Assembly (NCBI RefSeq): GCF_000969605.1
Contig: NZ_JZUE01000001.1
Span: 248,001-312,000, forward strand
DNA from: Aquincola tertiaricarbonis
GTDB taxonomy: Bacteria > Pseudomonadota > Gammaproteobacteria > Burkholderiales > Burkholderiaceae_C
Direction of reading: 5' to 3'
DNA length: 64,000 nt
The notes beneath the pieces were generated by a model. The model did no database searches and was not told where the DNA came from. It was given only the letters and a program-made list of their open reading frames with translations. Of the stretch, positions 1 to 8,139 are shown in pieces; position 1 is the stretch's first letter; the number at the start of each line of letters is the position of its first letter. The position numbers and the translations under genes were made by a program.

Positions 1-486
1 ACCGGCTACACCGATGCCGCCGGCTACTGCCTGGTGGCCAGCGCCGCGCGCGACATGCCCAACGGCAAGCGCCGCCTGCTCAGCGTGGTGATGGGCACCA
101 ACTCGCGCGACGCGCGGGCCACCGAGAGCCAGAAGCTGCTGAACTGGGGCTACAGCGCCTGGGACGCGGTACGCCTGTTCGAGGAAGGCAAGCCCATCGC
201 CACGCCGGAGGTCTGGAAGGGCACGACGCGCGAGGCCAAGCTCGGCGCGGCCGGCGCCGTCTACGTCACCCTGCCCAAGGGCGAGGGCGACAAGCTGCAG
301 ACCAAGGTGGAACGCACCGACCCGCTGGTGGCCCCGCTGACCAAGAACCAGCGCGTGGGCACGCTGAAGGTGAGCACCGCCGCCGGCGCGCCGCTGGCCG
401 AGGTGCCGCTGGTGGTGCTGGAGCCGGTGGACCAGGCCGGCCTGCTGGGCCGCGCATGGGACGCGCTGCGCCTGTGGATCAAGTAA
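1..486 (+). CDS. dacA: D-alanyl-D-alanine carboxypeptidase (PBP5/6 family), C-terminal part
   Basis: Partial gene, open at the left edge; frame 1 gives 161 residues ending in TAA. The first codons read T-G-Y-T-D-A-A-G-Y-C-L-V-A-S-A, which is what follows the lysine of the KTG box of PBP5-type carboxypeptidases, so the window begins just inside that active-site motif. The rest matches the end of the penicillin-binding domain and the beta-rich C-terminal PBP5 domain. The family trims the terminal D-Ala from peptidoglycan pentapeptides in the periplasm. The first start codon inside the window (34) is internal and not the true start. It lies 32 bp before a D-amino acid aminotransferase, so an enzyme that releases D-Ala sits next to one that can consume it. 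The SxxK and SxN motifs lie outside the window. Confidence 0.9.
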   Translation, partial: TGYTDAAGYCLVASAARDMPNGKRRLLSVVMGTNSRDARATESQKLLNWGYSAWDAVRLFEEGKPIATPEVWKGTTREAKLGAAGAVYVTLPKGEGDKLQTKVERTDPLVAPLTKNQRVGTLKVSTAAGAPLAEVPLVVLEPVDQAGLLGRAWDALRLWIK

Positions 487-518
487 GGTCAGGCCCTGAA
501 GTTGCCGCGGAGGATTGC

Positions 519-1394
519 ATGATCGCGCTGCCCGAAACCCCGTGCTACCTGAACGGCGAGTACACCCGCCTGTGCGACGCCAAGGTGTCGGTGCTCGACC
601 GCGGCTTCATCTTCGGCGACGGCGTGTACGAGGCCATCCCGGTCTACGACCGCCGGCTGTTCCGCTTCGACGAGCACATCGCCCGCCTGGGCCGCAGCCT
701 GGCCAAGCTGCGCATTCCCAACCCGATGGACGAGGCACGCTGGCTGTCGGTGATGCGCCGGCTGGTGGCCGACCACCCGGCCGGGACGCAGCTGGTCTAC
801 ATCCAGGTCACGCGCGGCGTGGCGATGCGCGACCACGTGCCGCCGGCCGATCCGGTGCCCACCGTGTTCGTCATGACCAACGAGCTGAAGCAGGCCAGCG
901 CCGAGCAGCGCCACCAGGGCGTGGCCTGCATCACCGCGCGCGATTTCCGCTGGGAGCGTGGCGACATCAAGAGCACCTCGCTGCTGGGCAGCGTGCTGGC
1001 GCGCATGGTGTCGGCCGACCAGGGCGCCACCGAGACCATCCTGTTCCGCGACGGCTGGCTGACCGAGGCCAGCAGCAGCAACGTCTGGGTGGTGCAGGAA
1101 GGCGCGCTGCTGGGCCCGCCCAAGAGCGAGCACCTGCTCGAAGGCATCCGCTACGAGCTGCTGCGCGAGCTGTGCGAGGACATGGGCATCGCCTACAACC
1201 TGCGCCCCATCGCCGAGGCCGACGTGCTGGCCGCCGACGAGGTGCTGCTCAGCTCCGCCACCAAGGAGGTGCTGCCCGTCACCCGCATCGACGGCGCCGA
1301 GGTGGGCCATGGCGCGCTGCGCGGCAAGCCCGGGCCGGTCTACGCCCGCCTCTACGAGGCCTACCAGAACGCCAAGAAGCTGCAGTCGATCTGA
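519..1394 (+). CDS. dat: D-amino acid aminotransferase (PLP class IV)
   Basis: A 291-residue protein of the class IV aminotransferase fold (D-alanine aminotransferase / BCAT / ADC lyase). Seen: N-terminal YLNGEYTRL and VSVLDRGFIFGDGVYEAIPV, the family's early signature, then DIKSTSLLGSVLA with the PLP-binding lysine, TEASSSNVWVV, and a C-terminal LLSSATKEVLPVTRIDG. The ATG at 519 is chosen because GGAGG (509-513) precedes it and the conserved fold starts at once; an in-frame ATG at 456 inside dacA would add an unconserved extension. The enzyme interconverts D-Ala and D-Glu with their keto acids, feeding peptidoglycan precursors. Branched-chain aminotransferase is the main alternative, but the dacA neighbourhood favours the D-amino acid role. 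The stop overlaps the next start by one base. Confidence 0.88.
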   Translation: MIALPETPCYLNGEYTRLCDAKVSVLDRGFIFGDGVYEAIPVYDRRLFRFDEHIARLGRSLAKLRIPNPMDEARWLSVMRRLVADHPAGTQLVYIQVTRGVAMRDHVPPADPVPTVFVMTNELKQASAEQRHQGVACITARDFRWERGDIKSTSLLGSVLARMVSADQGATETILFRDGWLTEASSSNVWVVQEGALLGPPKSEHLLEGIRYELLRELCEDMGIAYNLRPIAEADVLAADEVLLSSATKEVLPVTRIDGAEVGHGALRGKPGPVYARLYEAYQNAKKLQSI

Positions 1395-1687
1395 TGACCG
1401 CACCCGCCACCATGCAGAACATCCCGCCCGAACAGTCGCTGATCGAGTACCCCAGCGCCTTTCCCATCAAGGTGATGGGCGAGAACGTGGACGGCTTCGT
1501 GCATGCGGTCACCCAGGTGGCCCTGCACTTCGACCCCACCTTCGATGCCGCCACCGTGGAGCTGCGCCCCAGCAAGGGCGGCAAGTACATGGGCGTGACC
1601 ATCACCGTCACGGCCACCAGCCGCGAACAGCTGGACGAGCTCTACCGCACCCTGACCACGCACCCGATGGTCAAGGTCGTGTTGTGA
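1394..1687 (+). CDS. ybeD: YbeD family protein (DUF493)
   Basis: A 97-residue DUF493 protein. Seen: an IEYPSAFPIKVMG start to the domain, central VELRPSKGGKYMGVTITVTA and a short C-terminal strand ending MVKVVL. The family has an ACT-like ferredoxin fold and no settled biochemical role; it is placed with lipoate genes because of near-universal linkage to lipB, which is seen here one gene further on. The ATG at 1394 overlaps the upstream stop (TGATG). An in-frame ATG at 1412 (MQNIPPEQ) is equally possible. Its last 17 bp overlap the 3' end of the convergent Sel1-repeat gene. Confidence 0.85.
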   Translation: MTAPATMQNIPPEQSLIEYPSAFPIKVMGENVDGFVHAVTQVALHFDPTFDAATVELRPSKGGKYMGVTITVTATSREQLDELYRTLTTHPMVKVVL

Positions 1688-2387
1688 GCGGCGCCGGGGC
1701 GCTCCCGGTGCCCAGCCGCGCGTCGATCTCGCGCAGCTTGGCCGGGGCCACCTCGTCGCCGCCACGGGCCGCCGCCGCATACCAGTAGCGCGCCAGCCGC
1801 AGATCGTGCGCCACGCCCACGCCCGATTCGTACATCGACGCGATGATGTACTGCGCCCCCACGTCGCCGCCCTTGGCCGCCTCGCGGTACCAGTGGGCGG
1901 CCGCCGGCAGGTCCTTGGCCGCGCCGCGGCCCAGGTAATAGGCGGTGGCGATCTCCACCTGCCCGTCCACGCTGCCCTGCTGCGCCGCCCGCAAGTACCA
2001 GCGGCCGGCCTCGTCCAGGTCGCGCCGGCCGGCATCGCCGGTCTCGTACAGGCGCGCCACGCCGTAGGTGGCGGTGACGAAGCCCTGCTCGGCAGCGCGG
2101 GTCATCAGCCGCAGCGCCTCGCTGTTGCTGGCGCCTGGCAGCTCGCGCTTGAGGTGCATCACCGCCAGGTTGTAGCCGGCGGCCGGCACGCCGGCACGGG
2201 CCAGGCCCTCGAAGGCCTCGCGGGCCTGCTCCAGCCGGCCCTGGTCATGGTCTCGCACCGCGTCTTCCAGCCGCGCCTGCAGCGCCTCCTTCTGCGCCGG
2301 CGTGGGCTCGGCGGCCTGGGCGCCGGCCGCCAGCAGCGCCCAGGCGGCCGCGGCAAGGGCGAAGCGAAGAGTGGAGCGAGCCTGCAT
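1671..2387 (-). CDS. Sel1-repeat protein, exported
   Basis: A 238-residue protein with an N-terminal signal peptide (MQARSTLRFALAAAAWALLA then AGAQA-AE, probable cleavage after residue 25). It is followed by Sel1-like alpha-alpha repeats: units of about 36 residues with the A-x(2)-G-x(3)-A-x(2)-Y-x-x-G pattern, for example VTATYGVARLYETGDAGRRD, DGQVEIATAYYLGRGAAKD and VGAQYIIASMYESGVGVAHD. Such solenoids are usually periplasmic protein-protein adaptors; the partner cannot be told from sequence. It lies on the opposite strand between ybeD and lipB, which are usually adjacent, overlapping ybeD tail to tail. Its start is 26 bp from lipB on the other strand, so the two share a very short divergent promoter region. 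Confidence 0.8.
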   Translation of the reverse strand: MQARSTLRFALAAAAWALLAAGAQAAEPTPAQKEALQARLEDAVRDHDQGRLEQAREAFEGLARAGVPAAGYNLAVMHLKRELPGASNSEALRLMTRAAEQGFVTATYGVARLYETGDAGRRDLDEAGRWYLRAAQQGSVDGQVEIATAYYLGRGAAKDLPAAAHWYREAAKGGDVGAQYIIASMYESGVGVAHDLRLARYWYAAAARGGDEVAPAKLREIDARLGTGSAPAPLTTRP

Positions 2388-2425
2388 GCTGACCTCACGA
2401 TGACTGCCAAGGAATGGTGCGCACG

Positions 2426-3094
2426 ATGATCGTCAAGACCCTCGGCCGTGTCGACTATGCCGCCACCGAGGCGGCGATGCGTGCTTTCACCGAACAGCGC
2501 ACGCCCGACACGCCCGATGAACTGTGGCTGTGCGAGCACGACCCCGTGTACACCCAGGGCATTGCCGGCCGCGCCGAGCATGTGCTCAGCCCCGAGGGCA
2601 TTCCCGTGGTGCGCACCAACCGCGGCGGGCAAGTCACGTACCACGGGCCCGGCCAGGTGGTGGCCTATCCGCTGGTGGACCTGCGCCGGCTCGGCATCTA
2701 CGTCAAGGAATACGTCTACCGGCTGGAAAACGCGGTGCTCAAGACGCTGGAGGGCTACGGCGTCACCGGCCACCGCGTGGCCGGCGCCCCGGGCATCTAC
2801 GTCAAGCTGGCCGATCCCTTCGGCCATGCCGCGCTCACCGGTCCGGCGCCCGGCGGCGACCCGTTCCGTGGGCTGGGCAAGATCGCCGCGCTGGGCATCA
2901 AGGTGAGCCAGCACCGCACGTACCACGGCGTGGCGCTGAACGTGGCGATGGACCTGCAACCCTTCCTCGGCATCGACCCTTGCGGTTACGCAGGGCTGCA
3001 GACGATCGATCTCGCTAGACTCGGCATCTCTACCGACTGGAGCGAGGCCGCCGCGCGCTTTGGAGCGCGCCTTGCGGCCCAACTGACCCCATGA
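2426..3094 (+). CDS. lipB: Octanoyl-[acyl carrier protein]:protein N-octanoyltransferase
   Basis: LipB moves octanoyl groups from acyl carrier protein to the lipoyl domains of 2-oxoacid dehydrogenases and GcvH, the first step of de novo lipoate synthesis in the cytoplasm. Seen: [20 protein letters not shown] (the LipB signature with its histidine), [23 protein letters not shown] containing the conserved lysine, and IDPCGYAGL with the catalytic cysteine. Two in-frame starts exist, ATG 2414 and ATG 2426. AAGGA (2409-2413) touches the first but stands 12 bp from the second, so 2426 ([11 protein letters not shown]) is preferred without certainty. The stop overlaps the lipA start (ATGA), so the two are translationally coupled. 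Confidence 0.93.
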   Translation: MIVKTLGRVDYAATEAAMRAFTEQRTPDTPDELWLCEHDPVYTQGIAGRAEHVLSPEGIPVVRTNRGGQVTYHGPGQVVAYPLVDLRRLGIYVKEYVYRLENAVLKTLEGYGVTGHRVAGAPGIYVKLADPFGHAALTGPAPGGDPFRGLGKIAALGIKVSQHRTYHGVALNVAMDLQPFLGIDPCGYAGLQTIDLARLGISTDWSEAAARFGARLAAQLTP

Positions 3095-4086
3095 CCCAGC
3101 CCACGCCCGCCGCTGCACCTGCCTCCCCCGTCGCCTACGACCCCACTGCCAAGCAAAAGGCCCAGGCCAAGACGGCGCGCATCCCCATCAAGATCGTGCC
3201 GGCCGAGGTGCTGAAGAAGCCCGACTGGATCCGCGTCAAGGCCGGATCGCCCACCACGCGCTTCTACGAGATCAAGCAGATCCTGCGCGAGCACAAGCTG
3301 CACACGGTGTGCGAGGAAGCCAGCTGCCCCAACATCGGCGAATGCTTCGGCAAGGGCACGGCCACCTTCATGATCATGGGCGACAAGTGCACCCGCCGCT
3401 GCCCGTTCTGCGACGTGGGCCACGGCCGGCCCGACCCGCTGGACGCGGACGAGCCGCTGAACCTGGCCAAGACCATCGCCGCGCTGCGGCTGAAGTACGT
3501 GGTCATCACCAGCGTGGACCGCGACGACCTGCGCGACGGCGGCGCGGCGCACTTCGTGGAGTGCATCACCCGCACCCGCGAGCTCTCGCCCGAGACCCGC
3601 ATCGAGATCCTGACGCCCGACTTCCGCGGCCGCATGGACCGCGCGCTGGACATCCTGAAGGCCACGCCGCCCGACGTGATGAACCACAACCTGGAGACCG
3701 CGCCCCGCCTGTACAAGGAAGCGCGCCCGGGCTCGGACTACCAGTACAGCCTGAACCTGCTCAAGCGCTTCAAGGAATTCGCGCCCGACGTGCCGACCAA
3801 GAGCGGCATCATGGTCGGCCTGGGCGAGACGGACGAAGAGATCCTGCAGGTGATGCGCGACATGCGCGCGCACGACATCGACATGCTGACCATCGGCCAG
3901 TACCTGGCCCCCAGCGGCCACCACCTGCCGGTGCGCCGCTATGTGCACCCCGACACCTTCAAGATGTTCGAGGACGAGGCCTACAAGATGGGCTTTACGC
4001 ACGCCGCCGTGGGTGCGATGGTGCGCAGCAGCTACCACGCCGACCAGCAGGCGCACGCGGCCGGGGTGGCGGACGCGGTGGCGTGA
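3091..4086 (+). CDS. lipA: Lipoyl synthase (radical SAM)
   Basis: A 331-residue radical SAM enzyme that inserts two sulfurs into protein-bound octanoyl chains to make lipoyl cofactors. Both iron-sulfur sites are visible: [12 protein letters not shown] (C-x4-C-x5-C, auxiliary cluster sacrificed as sulfur source) and CTRRCPFC (C-x3-C-x2-C, SAM cluster). Further family hallmarks are [48 protein letters not shown] and the C-terminal RSSYHA serine. Length is usual for the family, with a somewhat extended Ala/Pro-rich N-terminus of about 45 residues. It is the last gene of the lipB-lipA unit and is followed 10 bp later by a strong GC hairpin. Confidence 0.97.
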   Translation: MTQPTPAAAPASPVAYDPTAKQKAQAKTARIPIKIVPAEVLKKPDWIRVKAGSPTTRFYEIKQILREHKLHTVCEEASCPNIGECFGKGTATFMIMGDKCTRRCPFCDVGHGRPDPLDADEPLNLAKTIAALRLKYVVITSVDRDDLRDGGAAHFVECITRTRELSPETRIEILTPDFRGRMDRALDILKATPPDVMNHNLETAPRLYKEARPGSDYQYSLNLLKRFKEFAPDVPTKSGIMVGLGETDEEILQVMRDMRAHDIDMLTIGQYLAPSGHHLPVRRYVHPDTFKMFEDEAYKMGFTHAAVGAMVRSSYHADQQAHAAGVADAVA

Positions 4087-4096
4087 GGCGGAGGCA

Positions 4097-4116
4097 GGGG
4101 CCCGCTTCCGGGCCCC
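4097..4116. terminator. Hairpin terminator between convergent lipA and PIN toxin gene
   Basis: A perfect inverted repeat GGGGCCCG / CGGGCCCC with a 4-base CTTC loop lies in the 34-bp gap between the lipA stop and the convergent toxin gene. It has no T-run, so it may work as a bidirectional GC hairpin. Terminator function is inferred from position and stem strength only. Confidence 0.55.
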
Positions 4117-4120
4117 GCGG

Positions 4121-4547
4121 TTACTCGGGCGACAACAGCGCGCGCAGCGCCTCCTGCGGCTTGAAGATCCGGCAGTCGCCGTTTGAGCACCAGCAGGTCG
4201 TCGTCACCGGTCACGATCATGTCCGCGCGGCTAGCTGCTGCGCAGGTCAGCACGGCGTCATCGTCCCAGTCGCGTGATACCGGCCGGGGCAGCGCAAGGG
4301 GATGTACGCGGTGGGCGATGCGGCCATACAAGCGCAGCATCGTGCTCGCATCCAGGCGGGTGGCGGCGACCGCCTTGGCCAGTTTCGGCTTCGACAGCGT
4401 GGCTGCCAGTTCCTTCAGCAATATGGCACTGGTGAAGAGCTTGAGCTCGCCCTCACCGGCCAGTTCGATGAGGCGGCCGGGCAGGCCCCGCCACAGCAGG
4501 GCGGATACGACGACGTTAGTGTCCAGTAATGCGCTGGCCCGGATCAC
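4121..4547 (-). pseudogene. PIN-domain toxin (VapC-like), apparently frameshifted near its C-terminus
   Basis: PIN ribonuclease fold: SALLDTNVVVSALLW (first acidic residue and strand 1), the helical FTSAILLKELAATLSKPKL with the conserved Glu, and SRDWDDDAVLTCAAASRADM followed by IVTGDDDLLVL (the remaining acidic residues). The first 120 or so residues look intact. After DLLVLKRR the open frame turns into Ala/Gly/Pro-rich non-PIN sequence running to 4032, into lipA. In another frame the same DNA reads DCRIFKPQEALRALLSPE and stops at 4121-4123, the expected PIN ending. An indel (one base gained or two lost) near 4175-4185 explains this. The start overlaps the antitoxin stop by 4 bp. The catalytic acids precede the break, so partial activity cannot be excluded; a sequencing error is the other explanation. 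Confidence 0.72.
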
Positions 4548-4801
4548 CGCCCCGCGCCGGGTGTGTCTTGCCGGCTGGCGTCGCGTACGGCATCGACCTT
4601 TGCCTGCACCTGCTGAAGCGATCGCGGGCGGCTGCCGCCCGCGGTGGCGCGTGCCGCGCCCGCCAGCAACTGTTGGGCAGCCTGCCGACGCATTTCCTGC
4701 TTCAGCAGCCGCGTCATCGTCTTCGGCGTCAACAGGCCGGCGGCTTCGGCGTCCTTGGCCAGGCGCTCGGGCAGGTCGAGCTTGAGTTCGCGTGTGCTCA
4801 T
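4544..4801 (-). CDS. Antitoxin of the PIN toxin pair (VapB-like)
   Basis: An 85-residue protein starting MSTRELKLDLPERLAKDAEA; LDLP-x-x-LAKDAEAAGLLTP is typical of small ribbon-helix-helix-like antitoxin N-termini. Next come TMTRLLKQEMRRQAAQQLLA and a polar tail (SLQQVQAKVDAVRDASRQD) that would wrap the toxin. The ATG at 4801 is preferred over an in-frame ATG 8 codons upstream because the conserved strand starts there. It precedes and overlaps the toxin gene by 4 bp, the usual antitoxin-first order, and would autorepress the pair by analogy. Assigned by size, position and N-terminal pattern, not by a decisive motif. Confidence 0.65.
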   Translation of the reverse strand: MSTRELKLDLPERLAKDAEAAGLLTPKTMTRLLKQEMRRQAAQQLLAGAARATAGGSRPRSLQQVQAKVDAVRDASRQDTPGAGR

Positions 4802-4825
4802 CGCGCTAGCGTACGGCGACGCCAC

Positions 4826-5056
4826 TCAATCCGCCAGCGGCGCCGCCTCCGGCGCGGGCGGGGCGCCGGCGGCCTTGTCGCTCCACAGCTGCCCGCCGGT
4901 GGCCCAGTTGTGGCGGGCCACTTCGGTGAACACCACGTCCACCGATTCGGGGCTGGCGCCGATGCTGCGCACGGTGGCTTCGGTCAGGGCCTGCGCCAGG
5001 GCGCGCTTCTGGTCCAGCGTGCGGCCTTCGAAGAGTTCGACTCGGATGGTGGGCAT
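4826..5056 (-). CDS. 4-oxalocrotonate tautomerase family protein
   Basis: A 76-residue protein beginning MPTIRVELFEGRTLDQKRAL. After removal of Met, Pro-1 would be the catalytic general base of the tautomerase superfamily. TLDQKRALAQALTEATVRSI and the strand SVDVVFTEVARHNWATGGQL follow the family pattern. The protein is longer than the classical 62 residues through an Ala/Pro-rich tail. The substrate is unknown. The ATG at 5056 has GGAG about 8 bp upstream on the coding strand. It follows the aldolase-like gene by 32 bp on the same strand, so it probably belongs to the psd unit. Confidence 0.82.
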   Translation of the reverse strand: MPTIRVELFEGRTLDQKRALAQALTEATVRSIGASPESVDVVFTEVARHNWATGGQLWSDKAAGAPPAPEAAPLAD

Positions 5057-5088
5057 GGGGTGCTCCTTCGGTTGATCGTTCGGTCGGT

Positions 5089-5835
5089 TCAGTCGGCGTA
5101 GCCGGGGCTCAGCCGGTCCAGCCGGCGCAGCAGCGCGGGCCATTCCACGTCGCCGTCCCATTCGCTGCCGTCGCCCACCCATTGCCGGTGGGTGCGGGCG
5201 GCCAGTTCCTCCGTCACCACCTGGATGCCGGCGCGCGCGCCGGCCTGGGCGCGCAGCTGCGCCTGCGCGGCGCGTTCCAGCAAGTGCATCAGCATCCAGG
5301 CTTCGGCCACGGTGCGGCCGACGACCATGGTGCCGTGGTTGTCCAGGATCAGGCCGTCCAGGCTGCCCAGGTTGGCCACCAGGCGGCGCTGCTCGTCGGT
5401 GCCCAGCGCCAGGCCTTCGTACGCATGGCGGCCCAGCCGGCCGTGCAGCCGCATCGCGTACTGGCTGGTGGGCAGCAGTCCCTCCGGCAGCATGCTCAGC
5501 GCCACGCCCCAGGGCGTGTGCAGGTGGATCACGCATTCCACCTCGGGCCGGGCGGCATGCACCGCGCCGTGGATGGTGAAGCCGGTGGGGTTGACCGGCC
5601 GACCGCTGCCATCGACCACCTGGCCGTGCTGGTTCACCTTCACCAGGCTGCTGGCGGTGATCTCCTCGAACAGCAGGCCGAAGGGGTTGATCAGGTAGTG
5701 GCCGGGCTCGCCGGGCACGGTGGCTGACAGGTGGGTGTAGACGGTGTCGTCCCAACCGTTCAACGCAGCCAGCCGGAAGGCGGCCGCAAGGTCGATGCGC
5801 ACCTGCTGTTCGGTGCGCGGCGGGCGCAGGTTCAC
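5089..5835 (-). CDS. Class II aldolase/adducin family protein
   Basis: A 248-residue protein of the fuculose-phosphate aldolase / ribulose-phosphate epimerase fold. Seen: LAAAFRLAALNGWDDTVYTH and LSATVPG (the N/S-containing phosphate loop region), HYLINPFGLLFEEITASSLV, FTIHGAVHAARPEV, the metal motif CVIHLHTPWGVALS (HLH) and a later ILDNHGTMVVGRTVAEAW supplying the third histidine. The GTG start at 5835 overlaps the psd stop as GTGA and the conserved fold begins within a few residues; the open frame upstream is antisense to psd content and was excluded. The substrate is not determinable. This subfamily (about 250 residues, next to unrelated genes) is common in Burkholderiales and mostly uncharacterised. 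Confidence 0.82.
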   Translation of the reverse strand: MNLRPPRTEQQVRIDLAAAFRLAALNGWDDTVYTHLSATVPGEPGHYLINPFGLLFEEITASSLVKVNQHGQVVDGSGRPVNPTGFTIHGAVHAARPEVECVIHLHTPWGVALSMLPEGLLPTSQYAMRLHGRLGRHAYEGLALGTDEQRRLVANLGSLDGLILDNHGTMVVGRTVAEAWMLMHLLERAAQAQLRAQAGARAGIQVVTEELAARTHRQWVGDGSEWDGDVEWPALLRRLDRLSPGYAD

Positions 5836-6680
5836 GCGGCCTTCTCGGCCATGGCCTCGCCCATGCGCACCGGCCCGGCCGGCGCCCAGTGCGGATTGAA
5901 ACGCAGCGTGCCACGCGGCCATAGCAGCACCACGGTGCTGCCCAGCAGGAAGCGGCCCATCTCGGCGCCGCGCTCCAGCGTCACCTGGCCGTCGGCATAG
6001 GTCCACTCGCGCAAGTTGCCCGGGCGCGGCGGGTTGACCACGCCGTGCCACACCGTGGCCATGCTGCCGACGATGGTGGCGCCCACCAGCACCTGCACGA
6101 AGGGGCCGTGCGCGGTATCGAACACGCACACCACGCGTTCGTTGCGAGCGAACAGCCCCGGCACGCCGCGGGCAGTGGTCGGGTTGACCGAGAAAAGGTC
6201 GCCCGGCACATGGATCATCCGCCGCAGCCGGCCGGCACACGGCATGTGGATGCGGTGGTAGTCCTTCGGGCTCAGGTAGATGGTGGCGAAGTGGCCGTCC
6301 TGGAATTGCGCGGCCAGCGCCGCGTCGCCGCCCACCAGCGCGGTGGTGCTGTAGGCATGGCCCTTGGCCTGGAAGATCTGGTCGCGCTCGATGGCGCCGA
6401 ACTGGCTGATCGCGCCGTCCACCGGGCACACCCACTCGGCCGGTGCCAGCGGGCGCACGCCGGGCCGCAGCGCGCGGGTGAAGAACTCGTTGAAGCTCGC
6501 GTAGTGCGCCGGATCGGGGTCGGCCGCCTCGCTCATGTCCACGCCGTACTTCCCGATGAACCAGCGGATCAGTGCGGTGGTGGTGCCGCCCGCCTTGGCG
6601 GACGCCACCAGGCCGGCGAAGCGGGTGAGGGCCTGCTTGGGCAGCAGGTACTGGGGGAGGACATCGAGGCGTTCAGACAC
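5832..6680 (-). CDS. psd: Phosphatidylserine decarboxylase proenzyme
   Basis: A 282-residue protein that makes phosphatidylethanolamine from phosphatidylserine at the inner membrane. Self-cleavage at the LGST motif (GRFLLGSTVVLLWPRG, near residue 250) creates the pyruvoyl group on Ser. The protease-like triad partners are present: Asp in CPVDGAISQFG and His in SPKDYHRIHMPCAGRL. FNEFFTRALRPGVRP is also typical. Length matches family I enzymes. It is first in a three-gene minus-strand unit with the aldolase-like and tautomerase genes (GTGA overlap), though no metabolic link between the three is obvious. Confidence 0.95.
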   Translation of the reverse strand: MSERLDVLPQYLLPKQALTRFAGLVASAKAGGTTTALIRWFIGKYGVDMSEAADPDPAHYASFNEFFTRALRPGVRPLAPAEWVCPVDGAISQFGAIERDQIFQAKGHAYSTTALVGGDAALAAQFQDGHFATIYLSPKDYHRIHMPCAGRLRRMIHVPGDLFSVNPTTARGVPGLFARNERVVCVFDTAHGPFVQVLVGATIVGSMATVWHGVVNPPRPGNLREWTYADGQVTLERGAEMGRFLLGSTVVLLWPRGTLRFNPHWAPAGPVRMGEAMAEKAA

Positions 6681-6702
6681 GCGACGATTCTAGAAGCGGG
6701 TG

Positions 6703-8139
6703 TCAGCGGGCCATGCCGGACGACAGCGCACCGGCCTGCCAGCCGCCGCCCAGGGCCTGGATCAGCCCCACCGTGGCCGTCTGCCGCTGGCCGATGAGCT
6801 GCAGCACGCTGCGCCGCGCCGACAGCGCCGAGACCTGCGCCGTCACCACCTCGGTGAAGCCGACCTGCCCGGCGCGGTAGCGGTTGAGCACCTGTTGCTC
6901 CGTCTGGTCGGCCGCCTCGGCCGCGATGCGTCGCAGCTGCAGCTGACGCTCCAGCGTGCGCAGCGCGGCCAGCTGGTCTTCCACGTCCTGGAAGGCCAGC
7001 AGCACCGTCTGCCGGTAGCTGGCCACCGTCTGCTCCCAGGCGGCACGCGACTGCTCGATGCGCGCCCGGTTGGCGCCGGCGTCGAACACCGTCTGCGCCA
7101 GCGACAGGCCCAGCGACCAGGCCGCCGCCGAGGCGCTGAACAGGTCGGACACCCGCGTGCTGTTCAGCCCGTACTGCCCGGTGAGCACGAAGCTGGGATA
7201 GAGCGCCGTCTGCTGCACGCCCACGTCGGCATTGGCGGCAGCCACGCGCCGTTCGGCGGCGGCGATGTCGGGCCGCCGCTGCAGCAGCGCCGAAGGCAGG
7301 CCGGTGGGCACCGCCGGCGGCTCGGCCCGCAGCGTGTCGCCGCCGTCGGTCACCGGCAGGTCGAGCTCGGCCGGGGCGCGGCCGGCCAGCACCGCGATGG
7401 CATGTTCGAGCTGGGCGCGGGTGCGCTCCAGGCCCACCAGGTCGGCCTCGGTGTTGGCCAGCTGCGTCTGCGCCTGCAGCACGTCGCTCTTGAGCGCCAG
7501 GCCGGCCGCATAGCGGTTCTGGGCGATCTGCGCGGCGCGCTGGTAGGCGGCCAGCGTGTCGCGCAGCAGCGCCATCTCGGCATCGGTCTCGCGCAGGTTG
7601 AAGTAGTTGATCGCCAGCTCGCCCTGGGCCGACAGCGTGGCCGCGGCCAGGTCGGCCTCGGTGGCTTGCGCCCGGGCGCCCGCGGCGGCCACGTTGCCGG
7701 ACACCCGGCCCCACACGTCGGCCTCCCAGCTGGCACCCAGGGCCAGCTGGTAGCGCTCGCGCGACGCAGAGGTGGACGCATCGCCGCCGCTGCGGGTGGC
7801 GCCGCCCGAAAGGTCGATGGCCGGCCAGCGGGCCGCGCGCGCCTCGCGCACCAGCGCGCGGGCCTGTCGGAAGGCCGCCGCAGACGCCGCCACGTTCTGG
7901 TTGGACACCTCCACCTGCTGCACCCAGCGGTCCAGCTCGGGGTCGTTGAAGAGCTGCCACCACGGGCCGCGCGCCAGCGCATCGGCGGGCACGGCGGCCT
8001 GCCAGCCGGCGGGCGGCAACTGCTTGAACTGCGCCGGCGGCGGCGGCGGACCGGCTTCGGGCAGCGGCGTGCTGGCGCAGCCGGCCAGCAGCAGCGCCAG
8101 GGCGAGCGGGGAAAGCAGGGCGGTCGATTTCGGGCTCAT
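6703..8139 (-). CDS. Outer membrane efflux lipoprotein (OprM/NodT family)
   Basis: A 478-residue outer membrane factor. The lipoprotein signal peptide ends in the lipobox LLLAGCAS, lipidated at Cys-21. Two repeated TolC-type halves follow: WWQLFNDPELDRWVQQ near the N-terminus, then helix-strand patterns YQLALGASWEADVWGRV and, in the second half, RRPDIAAAERRVAAANADVG, WSLGLSLAQTVFDAGANRA and VLNRYRAGQVGFTEVVTAQ. It would form the trimeric outer membrane channel for the two RND pumps encoded upstream. It overlaps the upstream pump gene by 4 bp and is the last of four genes. Confidence 0.93.
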   Translation of the reverse strand: MSPKSTALLSPLALALLLAGCASTPLPEAGPPPPPAQFKQLPPAGWQAAVPADALARGPWWQLFNDPELDRWVQQVEVSNQNVAASAAAFRQARALVREARAARWPAIDLSGGATRSGGDASTSASRERYQLALGASWEADVWGRVSGNVAAAGARAQATEADLAAATLSAQGELAINYFNLRETDAEMALLRDTLAAYQRAAQIAQNRYAAGLALKSDVLQAQTQLANTEADLVGLERTRAQLEHAIAVLAGRAPAELDLPVTDGGDTLRAEPPAVPTGLPSALLQRRPDIAAAERRVAAANADVGVQQTALYPSFVLTGQYGLNSTRVSDLFSASAAAWSLGLSLAQTVFDAGANRARIEQSRAAWEQTVASYRQTVLLAFQDVEDQLAALRTLERQLQLRRIAAEAADQTEQQVLNRYRAGQVGFTEVVTAQVSALSARRSVLQLIGQRQTATVGLIQALGGGWQAGALSSGMAR

